Part shown: piece after piece, positions 37,999-48,015 of the stretch
How positions within the stretch are numbered: the stretch's first letter is position 1
Layout of the letters: the number at the start of each line of letters is the position of its first letter
NCBI RefSeq assembly: GCF_004358185.1
Contig: NZ_SMUV01000072.1
Coordinates: 217,534-281,533 of the forward strand
Length of the DNA stretch: 64,000 bases
Reading direction: 5' to 3'
Origin: Antarcticimicrobium luteum
GTDB taxonomy: Bacteria > Pseudomonadota > Alphaproteobacteria > Rhodobacterales > Rhodobacteraceae
Notes under the pieces: model-generated
Databases searched by the model: none
Told to the model about the DNA's origin: nothing
The model's input: the letters and a program-made list of their open reading frames with translations, nothing else
Made by a program: the position numbers and the translations under genes

Positions 37999-39333
37999 TC
38001 ACCAGTTGTCGCGGAACCATTTGACCGCGCGCCGCAGCGAGCGCGCCGGATAGCGGTCGACCGGCACCTCGAAATCCCACCATTCGTCCTGGGGATGCGC
38101 CGCGAAGAGCGCCAGCCCCACCGCACCGGCAAACCCCGGCCCGGTGGCCGATTGCGGCAGCCCGTGGACCCGGAGCGGCCGGCCGAGGCGCACCTGCTGG
38201 CCGAGGATACGGCTGGCCAGCCCGTCCAGCCCCATGATCTGGCTCGATCCGCCGGTCAGCACGATCTGCTGGCTGGGCAGGTGATCGAAGCCGGCGGCAT
38301 CGAGCCGCAGGCGCACCTCTTCCAGGATCTCCTCGACGCGCGGGCGCATGATTCCGATCAGCTCGGCGCGGCTGACGGTGCGGCGGTCATGTTCCCAGTC
38401 GCCGGTATCGCCGCCGATGTCGATCATGTCACGGTCGTCGGCGCCGGTGGCATGGACCCCGCCGCAAAAGGTCTTGATCCGTTCGGCATTGGCCATCGGC
38501 ACGCCCAGGCCCATCGAGATGTCGCCGGTGATGTGATCGCCGCCCATGCGCACGCAATCGGCATAGATCATGTGCTTTTTCATGAAGATCGAAATGCTGG
38601 TGCTGCCGCCGCCCATGTCGATGCAGGCCGCGCCCAGTTCCTGCTCGTCCTCGACCAGCGCCGAGATGCCCGAGACATAGCCCGAGCTGGCGATCCCGGC
38701 CAGTTCCAGATCGCAACGCTTGATGCAGTGGACCAGGTGCTGAATCGCGGCGGCATCCACCGTCAGCATGTGCATGTCGACGGCCAGGTTATGGCCGAGC
38801 TGGCCACGCGGATCGATCAGGCCCGAGCGGTTGTCGAGCGCGAAGTTCACCGGCTGGGCGTGCAGCACCTCGCGGCCGGTGCCGTATTCGGGCACCTCGC
38901 AGGCGGCCAGGACACGGGCGATCTCGGACTCGGTCACCACCTGGCCCTCAAGCTCCACCGTCGCGTCGAGCCCGTAGGAGCGCGGATTTGCCCCCGAGAA
39001 ACAGGCGATCACGTGATCGACGCGGATCTCGGCCATCTTCTGCGCCGCCTGCAGGGCGGTCCGAATGGCGCGCTCGGTCTCCTGCATGGCGGTGATCTCG
39101 CCGAACTGCACCCCGCGCGAACGGGTGGTCGCCGCGCCGACCACGCGGAACCCGCTCTGCCCGGCCAGCGAGCCGATGGAATTGTCCTCGCTCAGTCTGG
39201 CGGTGCCGTCGAACCGCAGGATCAGGCAGGCGATCTTGGAGCTGCCCACATCGAGGATCGCGATCACCCCGCGCTGCATCGCCTGGCGGCGCATCTGCCG
39301 CATCGCCCTTTGGGATTGATAGAGGTCGGTCAT
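37999..39333 (-). CDS. ftsA: Cell division protein FtsA
   Basis: A 444-residue actin-like ATPase that tethers FtsZ to the membrane and recruits later divisome proteins. Phosphate-1 motif 'AILDVGSSKIACLI', phosphate-2 'ACIDMGGGSTSISIF' and the adenosine motif 'IVLTGGSSQIMGL' are in order, and the C-terminus 'RSLRRAVKWFRDNW' is an amphipathic membrane-targeting helix. About 20 basic residues precede the first motif. ATG 39333 is three bases after the ftsQ stop, so translation is likely coupled. ftsZ follows 413 bp later. Confidence 0.97.
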   Translation of the reverse strand: MTDLYQSQRAMRQMRRQAMQRGVIAILDVGSSKIACLILRFDGTARLSEDNSIGSLAGQSGFRVVGAATTRSRGVQFGEITAMQETERAIRTALQAAQKMAEIRVDHVIACFSGANPRSYGLDATVELEGQVVTESEIARVLAACEVPEYGTGREVLHAQPVNFALDNRSGLIDPRGQLGHNLAVDMHMLTVDAAAIQHLVHCIKRCDLELAGIASSGYVSGISALVEDEQELGAACIDMGGGSTSISIFMKKHMIYADCVRMGGDHITGDISMGLGVPMANAERIKTFCGGVHATGADDRDMIDIGGDTGDWEHDRRTVSRAELIGIMRPRVEEILEEVRLRLDAAGFDHLPSQQIVLTGGSSQIMGLDGLASRILGQQVRLGRPLRVHGLPQSATGPGFAGAVGLALFAAHPQDEWWDFEVPVDRYPARSLRRAVKWFRDNW

Positions 39334-39336
39334 TTG

Positions 39337-40242
39337 CTACTGCCCGTATCCGTTTATTCTTCTTATTTTCCACCAGTCCTCGACCGCGGCGCCGGTCATC
39401 CGCACCGTGGGCCGCGCGCGCAGGCGCATGTCGACCACCGTCACGTCGCGCTCCAGCAGGTCGCGCACCTCGTTCAGGGCCAGCACCCGCTCCAGCGCGC
39501 GCACCGGTTTGTCGGGGGGCAACAGGATGCGCTGGCCCCGGTCCAGCACCACGTCCCAGCGCCGCTCGCCCACCCGCACCAGGCCGCGCAACCGGTCCGC
39601 CAGGGGGCGCGCCGCGCCGATCAGCCGCAAGGCCTCGGCCACCGCGCGATCGGCCCCCTGCCCCGCGATCAGCGGCAGTTCGGGCCGCGCCGTGCGCGAC
39701 ACCAGATTGTCCACATGCGCCCCGGTCTCATCCAGCATCGACAGGCCGCTGCGGCTGCGCCAGACCACCGCCGGCTGCCGTTCGGTCACGTCCACCTGCA
39801 GGATGCCGCCGGGGCGGATCCGCACCGCGGCCGTCTCGACCGGGTCGAGCTCGATGATCCGCTGGCGGATCTGTTCCAGGTCCAGATCAAAGGAGCTGAC
39901 CGGAAAATCCAGCGCAACCGCCTCGCGGATATCCTCGGACAGGTTGCGCCCGGCGCCGTCGATCGCCATCAGTCCGACCATGAATTCCGGCCGTTCCTGG
40001 ATCGAGGCGCGCAGATCCGACATGAACAGCGTCAGCGCATCGCGCCGCTGCGGGTCGGCCATGAAGGCCGAGCCGAGCGCGAAGCACAGGCAAAAGGGCA
40101 CACCGACACGCAGCCCCAGCCGGATGCCCGGCGTCAGCAGCCAGCGCTGCATCCGGTATTTCAGCCGCGACGGCGCCGGATCCGGGCGAGCGTGGGCGCG
40201 CGCATGAGGATGGGGCCGGGTCACGCCGCCTACCGGTTGCAT
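39337..40242 (-). CDS. ftsQ: Cell division protein FtsQ
   Basis: A 301-residue bitopic membrane protein of the divisome. It has a basic, His/Pro-rich cytoplasmic tail (about 35 residues), one transmembrane helix (about residues 38-56), a POTRA domain ('FPVSSFDLDLEQIRQRIIELDPVETAAVRI'-like region) and the FtsQ beta domain ('VDVTERQPAVVW', 'LDETGAHV'). It links early and late division proteins. ATG 40242 is preceded by GGAGG and overlaps the end of ddl by 13 bases; ftsA starts three bases after its stop. A longer in-frame opening runs antisense-free but lacks family similarity. Confidence 0.94.
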   Translation of the reverse strand: MQPVGGVTRPHPHARAHARPDPAPSRLKYRMQRWLLTPGIRLGLRVGVPFCLCFALGSAFMADPQRRDALTLFMSDLRASIQERPEFMVGLMAIDGAGRNLSEDIREAVALDFPVSSFDLDLEQIRQRIIELDPVETAAVRIRPGGILQVDVTERQPAVVWRSRSGLSMLDETGAHVDNLVSRTARPELPLIAGQGADRAVAEALRLIGAARPLADRLRGLVRVGERRWDVVLDRGQRILLPPDKPVRALERVLALNEVRDLLERDVTVVDMRLRARPTVRMTGAAVEDWWKIRRINGYGQ

Positions 40243-41165
40243 GAGGCGTCCTCCACCAGCCAGGCGCAGAGCTGACCGAAGGTCATGCCGATTTCGCCCG
40301 CCTGTTCGGGACTGAGCGAGGTCGGCGTCATGCCCGGCTGGGTGTTGACCTCGAGCAGGAACAGCCCGTCGGCGCCGCGCGTCTCGTCCCAGCGGAAATC
40401 GGTGCGGCTGACGCCGCGACAGCCCAGCGCCCGATGGGCGCGCAGCGCGTAATCGAGACACAGATCGAAAATCTCGCGCGGGATCTCGGCGGGCACCACA
40501 TGGCGCGAGCCGCCGGGCTTGTACTTGGCGTCATAATCGTACCAGCCGTCGGTCAGGATGTCGGTAACCGTCGCCGCGCCGGGGTCGGTGTCGTCGCCGC
40601 CGACCACCGTTGTGGTCAACTCGCGGCCCGGGACATATTGCTCCACCATCACCTGCGCCGGCATCGCCGCATCCAGCCGGGGCGGGGTGTTGGCGCTCTC
40701 CTGCACGATATAGATACCGACCGACGAGCCCTCGTTGTTGGGTTTGACCACATAGGGCGGTGCCATCACATGGGCCGCCTCGACCGCCGATTTGTCGACG
40801 ATCACGCCCTCGACCACCGGCAGGCCGGCGGTGCGGAACACCTGTTTGCTACGTTCCTTGTCCATCGCCAGGGCCGAGGCCAGAACGCCCGAATGGGTAT
40901 ATGGAATGCGCAGCCATTCCAGCATGCCCTGGACGCAACCGTCCTCGCCCCAGCGGCCATGCAGCGCGTTAAAGACGACATCGGGGGCAATTTCATGCAA
41001 GCGCTCGCAGAGGTCCGGGCCGGCATCCAGCTCGACCACCTCATAGCCCTCTCCCCGCAGCGCGGCGGCGCATTCGCGCCCAGTGGACAGCGACACCTCG
41101 CGTTCAGCAGAGGGTCCGCCCATCAATACCGCAACAAAGGGGGTCTTTCCGCTCGACTGACCCAC
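40230..41165 (-). CDS. ddlB: D-alanine--D-alanine ligase
   Basis: A 311-residue ATP-grasp enzyme that joins two D-Ala for the peptidoglycan stem peptide. Conserved blocks are 'VAVLMGGPSAEREVSLSTG', 'NALHGRWGEDGCVQGMLEWLRIPYTHSG', 'VVKPNNEGSSVGI' and the metal-binding 'FLLEVNTQPGMT'. The start is assigned to GTG 41165, six bases after GAGG; upstream in-frame residues look non-conserved. It lies between murB and ftsQ and overlaps ftsQ by 13 bases. Confidence 0.95.
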   Translation of the reverse strand: MGQSSGKTPFVAVLMGGPSAEREVSLSTGRECAAALRGEGYEVVELDAGPDLCERLHEIAPDVVFNALHGRWGEDGCVQGMLEWLRIPYTHSGVLASALAMDKERSKQVFRTAGLPVVEGVIVDKSAVEAAHVMAPPYVVKPNNEGSSVGIYIVQESANTPPRLDAAMPAQVMVEQYVPGRELTTTVVGGDDTDPGAATVTDILTDGWYDYDAKYKPGGSRHVVPAEIPREIFDLCLDYALRAHRALGCRGVSRTDFRWDETRGADGLFLLEVNTQPGMTPTSLSPEQAGEIGMTFGQLCAWLVEDASCNR

Positions 41166-41257
41166 GTTGTGCCTCAATGTCCCCGGACCTTTGCGGCCCG
41201 TGTTTCTTCCCCGGATTCCACGCCCCCTTTGTGCCTGCGGGGTGTCGTGATCGGGTG

Positions 41258-42199
41258 TTACTCCGCGGCTGGCCCACCTTCTGGCTCGCCCACCCGCATG
41301 ATTTCCCATTCTAGCGTTATGCCGCTGGTTTGGTAAACCTTTTTTCGCACCGCTTCGCCCAGTCCTTCGAGATCGGCGGCGGTCGCGCCGCCGGTGTTGA
41401 TGAGGAAATTGGCGTGTTTCTCGCTCATCTGCGCGCCGCCCTGCCGGGCACCGCGCATGCCGGCATCCTGGATCACTTTCCAGGCCTTGAGGTCATGCAC
41501 GTCATCGGCGCGCCCGGTGCTGGAGAACCCGGCAGGATTGCGGAAGGTCGAGCCGGCGCTGCGTTCCTTCGTCGGCTGGCTCTCGTCGCGCTTGCGCAAC
41601 TGGTCCTCCATCCGCGCCAGCAGCGCATCGGGATCGCCCGGGGCGCCTTGGAGCGTGGCCTCGATCAGCACCATGCCGTCCGGCAGATCGCTCTGCCGGT
41701 AGCGGAAGTTCAGGTCGGGTGCGGTGAGCGTGACAATCTCGCCGCCCCGCGTCACCGCGCGGGCCGAGACCAGGACATCGGCCACATAAGAGCCGTAGCA
41801 GCCCGCGTTCATCCGCACCGCGCCGCCGATGGAGCCCGGGATCGTGCGCAGGAAGGTCAGATCGACGCCCGCCTCGGCGGCCTTTTTCGCCACATGGGCG
41901 TCCAGCGCCGCGGCACCGGCGGTGACAAGGTTGCCGTCCACGGCGATCGTGTTGAAGCCGCGCCCGAGCCGGATCACCACCGCCCGCAATCCACCGTCGC
42001 GCACGATCAGGTTGGAGCCGACGCCCATCGGGAACACCGGCACCTTCGGATCGAGCGCGGCGAGGAAATCGGCCAGATCGGCCTCGTCGGCGGGCTGGAA
42101 CAGCGCATCCGCCGGCCCGCCCACGCGCAGCCAGGTCAGCTCGGAAAGCGGCTTGTGCCGGGTCAGCCGCCCGCGCACCTGGGGAAGGTCATAGGTCAT
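41258..42199 (-). CDS. murB: UDP-N-acetylenolpyruvoylglucosamine reductase (type I/II-like)
   Basis: A 313-residue FAD enzyme that reduces enolpyruvyl-UDP-GlcNAc to UDP-MurNAc. FAD-binding '[16 protein letters not shown]' and '[18 protein letters not shown]' precede '[26 protein letters not shown]'-like core and the catalytic Ser in '[11 protein letters not shown]'; '[15 protein letters not shown]' is also conserved. ATG 42199 begins the frame. It follows two small DUF2484-type genes, with 165 bp between, and precedes ddl. Confidence 0.96.
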   Translation of the reverse strand: MTYDLPQVRGRLTRHKPLSELTWLRVGGPADALFQPADEADLADFLAALDPKVPVFPMGVGSNLIVRDGGLRAVVIRLGRGFNTIAVDGNLVTAGAAALDAHVAKKAAEAGVDLTFLRTIPGSIGGAVRMNAGCYGSYVADVLVSARAVTRGGEIVTLTAPDLNFRYRQSDLPDGMVLIEATLQGAPGDPDALLARMEDQLRKRDESQPTKERSAGSTFRNPAGFSSTGRADDVHDLKAWKVIQDAGMRGARQGGAQMSEKHANFLINTGGATAADLEGLGEAVRKKVYQTSGITLEWEIMRVGEPEGGPAAE

Positions 42200-42364
42200 G
42201 GCCCTCTGCTACCGCCGCCCGCGCGCCGGAACAAGCCGTCGCGGCAGGGGCCGGCGGAATTCCCGCGCCGCGCCGCCCTTTCGGACCAATGCGCGGCGGC
42301 CAATGGCCGGAGCCTCGGGCAGCGATATTTTAGGTGACAGAAAGACCATGCCGGTTTCTTTCGT

Positions 42365-42619
42365 TCAGTCCCCGCCGCCCGGGCGTCGCCGCAGCCAGCG
42401 GGTCAGGTAGAATACCGGCCAGCGCAGCACGGAGATCCCCGCGCCCAGCACCAGCAGCCCGATCCACGGCCCGTTTTCATAGGTCACATAGCCCAGCAGC
42501 GGAATGCCCAGCGCCGTCAGCGCACAGGCGGCGCGCCAGTGGTTGTCGCGGCTGGGCAGCATGGCGGTGAGATTGGCCGCAACCGCCCAGAGACAGGCTA
42601 GGATCAGCGACGGCGTCAT
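42365..42619 (-). CDS. DUF2484-type small membrane protein (second copy)
   Basis: An 84-residue protein with three hydrophobic segments ('LILACLWAVAANLTAML', 'ALTALGIPLLGYVTY', 'IGLLVLGAGISVLRWPVFYL') and a basic C-terminus, so an inner membrane protein. It corresponds, from memory, to DUF2484, a family found in rhodobacteral dcw clusters near murB; its role is unknown. ATG 42619 overlaps the TGA of the upstream copy by four bases, indicating coupling. The last residues are Arg/Gly-rich. Confidence 0.8.
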   Translation of the reverse strand: MTPSLILACLWAVAANLTAMLPSRDNHWRAACALTALGIPLLGYVTYENGPWIGLLVLGAGISVLRWPVFYLTRWLRRRPGGGD

Positions 42620-42855
42620 TGCCGCCCCCACGCCCGGCGCGCCAGATGCCCAAGCGGGCGGCGGAACATCGACAGCACCGCCAGCAGCGCGGCCAGCGCG
42701 ATCCAGATCCCGTACACCGCTCCGAGCCAGACCAGCAGCCCCGGCGCGCTAAGCAGCAGCAGCCCGCCGGGCAGGTACTGGCACCGCAGCGGCAGAAACG
42801 CGATCCCCGCCCCGGCCAGCACCCAGAGGCTGGCGGCGATCACCGGCGCGCTCAT
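42616..42855 (-). CDS. DUF2484-type small membrane protein (first copy)
   Basis: A 79-residue hydrophobic protein with the same layout as its downstream neighbour: 'AASLWVLAGAGIAFLPLRCQYLPGG' aligns with 'LACLWAVAANLTAMLPSRDN', followed by two more hydrophobic segments and 'FRRPLGHLARRAWG'. It therefore looks like a diverged tandem paralogue. ATG 42855 is 10 bp after the permease stop. The function is unknown; the position inside the dcw cluster suggests a link with envelope growth, but nothing in the sequence shows it. Confidence 0.78.
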   Translation of the reverse strand: MSAPVIAASLWVLAGAGIAFLPLRCQYLPGGLLLLSAPGLLVWLGAVYGIWIALAALLAVLSMFRRPLGHLARRAWGRQ

Positions 42856-42865
42856 CCCGCCACCC

Positions 42866-44044
42866 TCACGCGAAGGAGGCCGCGAAGGCGGCGATGCAGG
42901 CGGCCATGCCGAGCCAGGGCACATAGGCGGGCACCACGAAGGGCCCCTCGGGTTCGCGCCGCTTGACGCCCACCAGCGCGGCGTTGACGATGGCGAAGAC
43001 GATCAGCAGCGCCTGGGTGGTGACCTCGGCCAGCACCGCCACCGGCAGCGTCAGCGCCGCCGCCGTGGTCGCCGCGCCGACCACCAGCGTGCCCAGCACC
43101 GGCGTGCCGAACCGCTTGTGCGCATGGCGGAACACCGACAGCCCGGGCGAGCGTTTGCCCAAGCCGAACAGCACCCGCGCCGCCATCACGATCTGCGCCA
43201 GAACGCCGTTCATCGCCGCCGCCACCGCGATCGCCGAGAGGAACAGCGCCGAGGTTCCGGTGCCGGCCTCCCAGACCAGCGAGAGCGGCCGCTCGGAGAC
43301 GCCCAGCACCTCGCGCGGGACGGCGCGGACCGCCGCCATCGACACCAGCGCATAGAGCAGCGCGGTGATCGCCAGCGCCCAGAGGATCGCGCGCGGCATG
43401 GCCCGCTCGGGGTTCTTGGTCTCCTCGACCACGTTGACCATGTCGTCGAACCCGATGAAGGCGAAAAAACCGAAGACGGTGGCGGCGGCCACCCCGCTCC
43501 ACTCCGGTGGCGGCGGCGCGCTCCAATCGGCGACCGGGGTGGCGGAAAAGCCGGCGCCGGTGACCAGCACGAGGCCCACCACCTCGACCAGCGTAAGGAT
43601 CGCGGCGAAGGCGAGGCTTTCCAGCACCCCGACCAGGGCGATGACGGTCATCGCCGCGCCGAAGCCCACCACGCCCCAGACGAAGGGGATATCGATGATC
43701 GCGGTCAGATAGCCGACCCCGCCGCGCAGCACCGCCGCAGCCGCCACCGTGCCCGCGATGATGTTGATCCAGCCCACCAGCACCGCCAGCCAGTGCTGGC
43801 GCAGGCCCACCTCGATATAGGAGCTGTCGCCGGCGGCCTCGGGGATGCGCGCGGACAGTTCGGCAAAGGCCAGCGCCGAGGGCACGGCCACCAGCCCCGC
43901 CAGCAGGAACGACAACGGCGCCCAGACCCCGGCGACCCCGGCGGCGATCCCGGTCAGCACGTAGATCCCCGCGCCCACCATGATGCCGACGCCATAGGCC
44001 GTCAGCAGGCCAGTTCCGATCCGTCGTTTGAGTTTTTCCGTCAT
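42866..44044 (-). CDS. APC-superfamily amino acid permease
   Basis: A 392-residue membrane transporter with about eleven to twelve hydrophobic segments. The N-terminal 'IGTGLLTAYGVGIMVGAGIYVLTG' is the unwound TM1 motif of APC permeases, 'GFFAFIGFDDMVNVVEETKNPER' matches the TM6-loop region, and 'RVLFGLGKRSPGLSVF' the TM8 region. Substrate: probably an amino acid or amine, not identifiable further. It sits inside the dcw cluster between murC and the DUF2484 pair, on the same strand, 93 bp past murC. It is not part of the usual dcw set. Confidence 0.9.
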   Translation of the reverse strand: MTEKLKRRIGTGLLTAYGVGIMVGAGIYVLTGIAAGVAGVWAPLSFLLAGLVAVPSALAFAELSARIPEAAGDSSYIEVGLRQHWLAVLVGWINIIAGTVAAAAVLRGGVGYLTAIIDIPFVWGVVGFGAAMTVIALVGVLESLAFAAILTLVEVVGLVLVTGAGFSATPVADWSAPPPPEWSGVAAATVFGFFAFIGFDDMVNVVEETKNPERAMPRAILWALAITALLYALVSMAAVRAVPREVLGVSERPLSLVWEAGTGTSALFLSAIAVAAAMNGVLAQIVMAARVLFGLGKRSPGLSVFRHAHKRFGTPVLGTLVVGAATTAAALTLPVAVLAEVTTQALLIVFAIVNAALVGVKRREPEGPFVVPAYVPWLGMAACIAAFAASFA

Positions 44045-44062
44045 CGCCCCGACCTGCTTTTT

Positions 44063-44078
44063 GCGCGGGAGTATTTGG
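44063..44078 (+). repeat. Dispersed GCGCGGGAGTATTTGG motif
   Basis: This copy of the GGGAGTATTTG motif lies in the 93-bp gap between murC and the permease gene. The other clear copies are at 26365 (plus) and 51493 (minus). Confidence 0.5.
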
Positions 44079-44137
44079 CATCATCCGGGCGCGGATTTCG
44101 AGGGATTTCGCCCGAATGCGGCGCGATGGCCCGAGGC

Positions 44138-45535
44138 CTACCCCTTCAGCCGCTCCGGCAGGCGGTTGGCCCAGGCGCTGATGGTGCCGGCGCCGAGGCA
44201 GACGACCATGTCGCCCGGCCGCGCCTCTTCGCGAACCAGCCGCTCCAGATCGTCCTCGGAGCCTATCGCATGGGCGTTGCGGTGGCCATGGCGGATCAGG
44301 CCCGCGACCAGGTCGTCGCGGCTGGCGCCGGGGATCGGATCCTCGCCGGCGGCGTAGACATCGGCGATGCCGACCACGTCGGCCTCGTTGAAACAGGCGC
44401 AGAAATCGTCGAACAGCGAATGCAGCCGCGTATAGCGGTGCGGCTGGTGCACCGCGATCACGCGGCCATCGGTGGCCTGCCGCGCGGCCTTGAGCACGGC
44501 GGCGATCTCCACCGGGTGGTGGCCGTAGTCGTCGATGATGGTGACCCCGTTCACCTCGGCCACACGGGTGAAGCGGCGGTTGACGCCGCCGAACTTCGCC
44601 AGCGCCTCGCGGATCTCGTCGCGTTTCATGCCCAGGTGGCGGGCGACGACGACGGCGGCCAGCGCGTTCGACACGTTGTGATCGCCCGGCATCGGCAGGG
44701 TGCAGCCCTCGATCACCGCGCCCTCGGTCTGCAGCGCGATGTCGAAATGCGCCGCCCCGGCCTCATAGCGCAGGTTGACGGCGCGGATGTCGGCCTGGGC
44801 GTTGAAGCCATAGGTGGTCACGCGGCGATCGGTCACCCGCCCCACCAGCGCCTGCACCTCGGGATGGTCGGTGCAGCAGACCGCCAGACCGTAAAACGGG
44901 ATGTTGGAGACGAACTGATAGAAGCCGTCGCGCAGCCGGTCGAAATCGCCCCAATGCTCCATATGCTCGGGGTCGATATTGGTGACGATGGCGATGGTTG
45001 CGGGCAGCCGGTTGAAGGTGCCGTCGCTCTCGTCGGCCTCGACCACCATCCATTCGCCCTGCCCCATCCGCGCGTTGGAGCCATAGGCGTGGATGATGCC
45101 GCCGTTGACCACCGTAGGATCGAAACCGCCGGCGACCATCACCTCGGCCATCAGCGTGGTGGTGGTGGTCTTGCCGTGGGTGCCGGCGACGGCGACGTTG
45201 GATTTCAGCCGCATCAGTTCGGCCAACATCTCGGCCCGGCGCACCACCGGCAGGCCGCGGCGCCGCGCCTCGTCCAGCTCGGGATTGCCCGGCTTGATGG
45301 CGGAAGAGATCACCACGACCTCGGCGCCTTCCAGGTTCTCCGCCCGCTGGCCTTCGAACACCTGGGCGCCCAGCCCCGCCAGACGCTCGGTGATGGCCGA
45401 GCTTTTCAGGTCGGAGCCCTGCACCCGGTAGCCCAGGTTCAGCAGCACCTCGGCGATGCCGGACATGCCGATGCCGCCGATGCCGACGAAATGGATCGGC
45501 CCGATGTCGGTGGGCAGTTTGGTGGCGGGGGTCAT
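44138..45535 (-). CDS. murC: UDP-N-acetylmuramate--L-alanine ligase
   Basis: A 465-residue Mur ligase adding L-Ala to UDP-MurNAc. Rossmann motif '[16 protein letters not shown]', ATP loop '[13 protein letters not shown]', '[11 protein letters not shown]', '[13 protein letters not shown]' and '[11 protein letters not shown]' are all intact and specific for MurC. ATG 45535 overlaps the murG stop by four bases (ATGA), so it is translationally coupled to murG. It is followed by the inserted permease gene rather than directly by murB. Confidence 0.98.
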   Translation of the reverse strand: MTPATKLPTDIGPIHFVGIGGIGMSGIAEVLLNLGYRVQGSDLKSSAITERLAGLGAQVFEGQRAENLEGAEVVVISSAIKPGNPELDEARRRGLPVVRRAEMLAELMRLKSNVAVAGTHGKTTTTTLMAEVMVAGGFDPTVVNGGIIHAYGSNARMGQGEWMVVEADESDGTFNRLPATIAIVTNIDPEHMEHWGDFDRLRDGFYQFVSNIPFYGLAVCCTDHPEVQALVGRVTDRRVTTYGFNAQADIRAVNLRYEAGAAHFDIALQTEGAVIEGCTLPMPGDHNVSNALAAVVVARHLGMKRDEIREALAKFGGVNRRFTRVAEVNGVTIIDDYGHHPVEIAAVLKAARQATDGRVIAVHQPHRYTRLHSLFDDFCACFNEADVVGIADVYAAGEDPIPGASRDDLVAGLIRHGHRNAHAIGSEDDLERLVREEARPGDMVVCLGAGTISAWANRLPERLKG

Positions 45536-46641
45536 GTGCGCTCCTTCCCGGTCCGGGTTTCGGCGGTTTCCTCGACCAGCGCCACCAGCCGTTCGGTGGC
45601 GTCCGGCATCCCGACGCCCAGCGCCGCCGCGCTCATCTGCACCGCGGCGCCGGGGTTGGTCAGAACCGCGGCGATCTGCGCGGTCAGGCTGGAAACGTCA
45701 AGCCGCTTTTCCGGGATCAGGATCGCCGCGCCCGCCTCGACCAGCCCGCGGGCGTTGGCGGTCTGGTGATCGCCGGCGGCGGCGGCATAGGGGATCAGGA
45801 TCGCCGGCCGCCCGATCACCGTCAGATCGGCGATGGTCGAGGCTCCGGCGCGGGAGATCACCAGCTGCGCCTCGGACAACCGCGCCGGCACGTCGGTGAA
45901 GAAGGGCCGCACATCGGCGTCGATGTCCTGTTCGGCATAAAAGGCCGCCACCCGCGCGCCGTCCTCGTCACGGGCCTGATGGCTGACCCGGATGTTGCGC
46001 AGCATGTCGGGCGGCAGCGCCGCGATCGCGCCCGGCACCACATCCGACAGGATGCGCGCGCCCTGGCTGCCGCCGATCACAAGGATCGACATCGGGTAAT
46101 CGCCCGGCGGGATATAGGGTGCCCCGGCCCGTGCCAGAACGGCGGCGCGCACCGGGTTGCCCACCGGCACGCCCTGCGCGCCCTCCGGCAGATCGGTCGG
46201 CCAGACGCCGCAGGCCACCTGCGCCACCCGTTTGGCAAAGATCCGGTTGACCCGGCCCAGCACACCGTTCTGTTCATGGATCATCCGCGGCAGGCCCAGC
46301 ATGGTGGCCGCCCCCAGCGCCGGGATCGACGGGTAGCCGCCGAAGCCCACCACAACGTCCGGGCGGTCGCGCTGCATCGACCAGGCGGTGCCGAGCAGGC
46401 CGGCGGCCAGTTTCGGCAGCACCAGCGCCCTGGACAACAGCCCGCCGCGCGCGAAGGTGGCGCTGGAGACCTCGGTGATTTCGGTCGAATGGGGAAAGCC
46501 GCCGGTATAACGGGCGCCGCGCGCGTCGGTCGACAGCTTGACCCGCCAGCCGCGTTTCAGCATCGCCTCGGCCAATGCCTGGGCCGGGAACATATGGCCC
46601 CCTGTCCCTCCGGCGGCGATCATCAGCAGCTTTTGTGGCAT
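45532..46641 (-). CDS. murG: UDP-GlcNAc:undecaprenyl-PP-MurNAc-pentapeptide GlcNAc transferase
   Basis: A 369-residue GT-B glycosyltransferase that converts lipid I to lipid II at the inner face of the membrane. '[21 protein letters not shown]' is the G-loop, '[13 protein letters not shown]' and '[14 protein letters not shown]' bind lipid I, and '[18 protein letters not shown]' with '[25 protein letters not shown]' bind UDP-GlcNAc. ATG 46641 is preceded by AGGA; an upstream in-frame codon adds a polar stretch with no similarity. It follows ftsW by 79 bp and overlaps murC by four bases. Confidence 0.98.
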   Translation of the reverse strand: MPQKLLMIAAGGTGGHMFPAQALAEAMLKRGWRVKLSTDARGARYTGGFPHSTEITEVSSATFARGGLLSRALVLPKLAAGLLGTAWSMQRDRPDVVVGFGGYPSIPALGAATMLGLPRMIHEQNGVLGRVNRIFAKRVAQVACGVWPTDLPEGAQGVPVGNPVRAAVLARAGAPYIPPGDYPMSILVIGGSQGARILSDVVPGAIAALPPDMLRNIRVSHQARDEDGARVAAFYAEQDIDADVRPFFTDVPARLSEAQLVISRAGASTIADLTVIGRPAILIPYAAAAGDHQTANARGLVEAGAAILIPEKRLDVSSLTAQIAAVLTNPGAAVQMSAAALGVGMPDATERLVALVEETAETRTGKERT

Positions 46642-46720
46642 CGGCAATGTCCTGCGTTTCTTATTGGTTGCGGCCTCTGGACCCCGGCAATCGCGCAATT
46701 CGGCGCGCGCCGCCAGCCCA

Positions 46721-47884
46721 TCAGCCGCGGCCGCGCAAAATCTCGCCGATCTCGCCCTGAGGCCGTGTCCGGGTGAAGGCCAGCAGCATGCCCACCGCGA
46801 TGCCGCCCGCGATGAGGGAAGAGCCGCCGTAGCTGACGAACGGCAGGGTCATCCCCTTGGCCGGCAGCAGCCGCACCGCGACCCCCATGTTGATCATCGC
46901 CTGCACCCCGAAGATGCAGGCCAGTCCGGTGCCCGCCAGCCGGATGAAGGGGTCGCGCTCGCGCATCAGCCGCAGCAGCGAGCGCACCACGATCGAGGCG
47001 TAGAGCGCGATGATGATCATCACCAGGATCAGCCCGTATTCCTCGGCGGCGACCGCGATGATGAAATCGGTATGGGCATCGGGCAGCGACCATTTCACCT
47101 GCCCTTCGCCGACGCCGACGCCGAAAAGTCCACCCTCGCGGATGGCGTTGGTGGCATAGCCGAGCTGCGTCGTGGGATCGACCTCGGGGGTGAGGAAGCC
47201 GTCGATGCGGCGGGCGAAATGCTCGGAGGCAGAATAGGCGACGGTGCCGCCCAGGACCACCGCGCCGGCCATGCCTACCATCAGCAGCATCGGCGCGCCG
47301 GCGACGAAATACATCACCCCCCAGCCGAACAGCACCAGCGAGGCCTGACCGAAATCGGGCTGCATAACCAGCATGCCGACGATGGTCATGCACAGCAGCG
47401 CCGACCACAGCTTGCCCGGCGGGCCGTTGATCTGCTGACTTGCCGCCAGCATCCAGGCGGCGACCACGATGAAGACCGGTTTCATGAATTCCGAGGGCTG
47501 CACGCTGGCAAAGCCCAAGCTGTACCAGCGCACCGCGCCCTTGCCGAAATCGGTGCCCAGGACGGGAAGCAGCGCCAGCGCCGCGAAGGCGCCGAGAAAG
47601 CCCAGCACCGCCAGCCGCCGCACCAGCACCGGCGACATCATCGAGGTCAGCAGCATCGCGGCCAGCGCCAGCGTGCCGAACACCGCCTGCCGCTCGACAT
47701 AGTGGAACGGATCGAAGCCGTTGCGCGAGGCCAGCGGCGGCGAGGCCGCGAGCCCGAGCAGCAGCCCGATGCCGGAGAGGATCAGGACACAGGTCATCGA
47801 CCACTTGTCCAGCGTCCGCCACCATTTGGGAAGAATGGGTTCGCCCCGTTGCGCGGGAACCGCGCCATAGACCATCTCGGTCAT
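46721..47884 (-). CDS. ftsW: Septal peptidoglycan polymerase FtsW (SEDS family)
   Basis: A 387-residue SEDS glycosyltransferase that polymerises lipid II at the septum together with FtsI. About ten transmembrane segments are visible; SEDS hallmarks are '[18 protein letters not shown]', '[11 protein letters not shown]', '[19 protein letters not shown]' and '[15 protein letters not shown]'. ATG 47884 follows CAGGA at a good distance and is favoured over a longer frame. The gene is divergent from the flavoprotein gene at 48016, with 131 bp between, so murD-side transcription does not continue directly into ftsW without crossing that gene. Confidence 0.97.
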   Translation of the reverse strand: MTEMVYGAVPAQRGEPILPKWWRTLDKWSMTCVLILSGIGLLLGLAASPPLASRNGFDPFHYVERQAVFGTLALAAMLLTSMMSPVLVRRLAVLGFLGAFAALALLPVLGTDFGKGAVRWYSLGFASVQPSEFMKPVFIVVAAWMLAASQQINGPPGKLWSALLCMTIVGMLVMQPDFGQASLVLFGWGVMYFVAGAPMLLMVGMAGAVVLGGTVAYSASEHFARRIDGFLTPEVDPTTQLGYATNAIREGGLFGVGVGEGQVKWSLPDAHTDFIIAVAAEEYGLILVMIIIALYASIVVRSLLRLMRERDPFIRLAGTGLACIFGVQAMINMGVAVRLLPAKGMTLPFVSYGGSSLIAGGIAVGMLLAFTRTRPQGEIGEILRGRG

Positions 47885-48015
47885 GGTAATCCTGCCGTTT
47901 GCTGCCTCTGCCCGCCCGGTTTTCCGGGTCTGCTGAACCGACAATACCGCGAAACGTGAATTCGTTCCAGTCCGTTCCTCTTGCCTTTCGCCGCAATCCG
48001 CGCCAAGCGGCGCGG

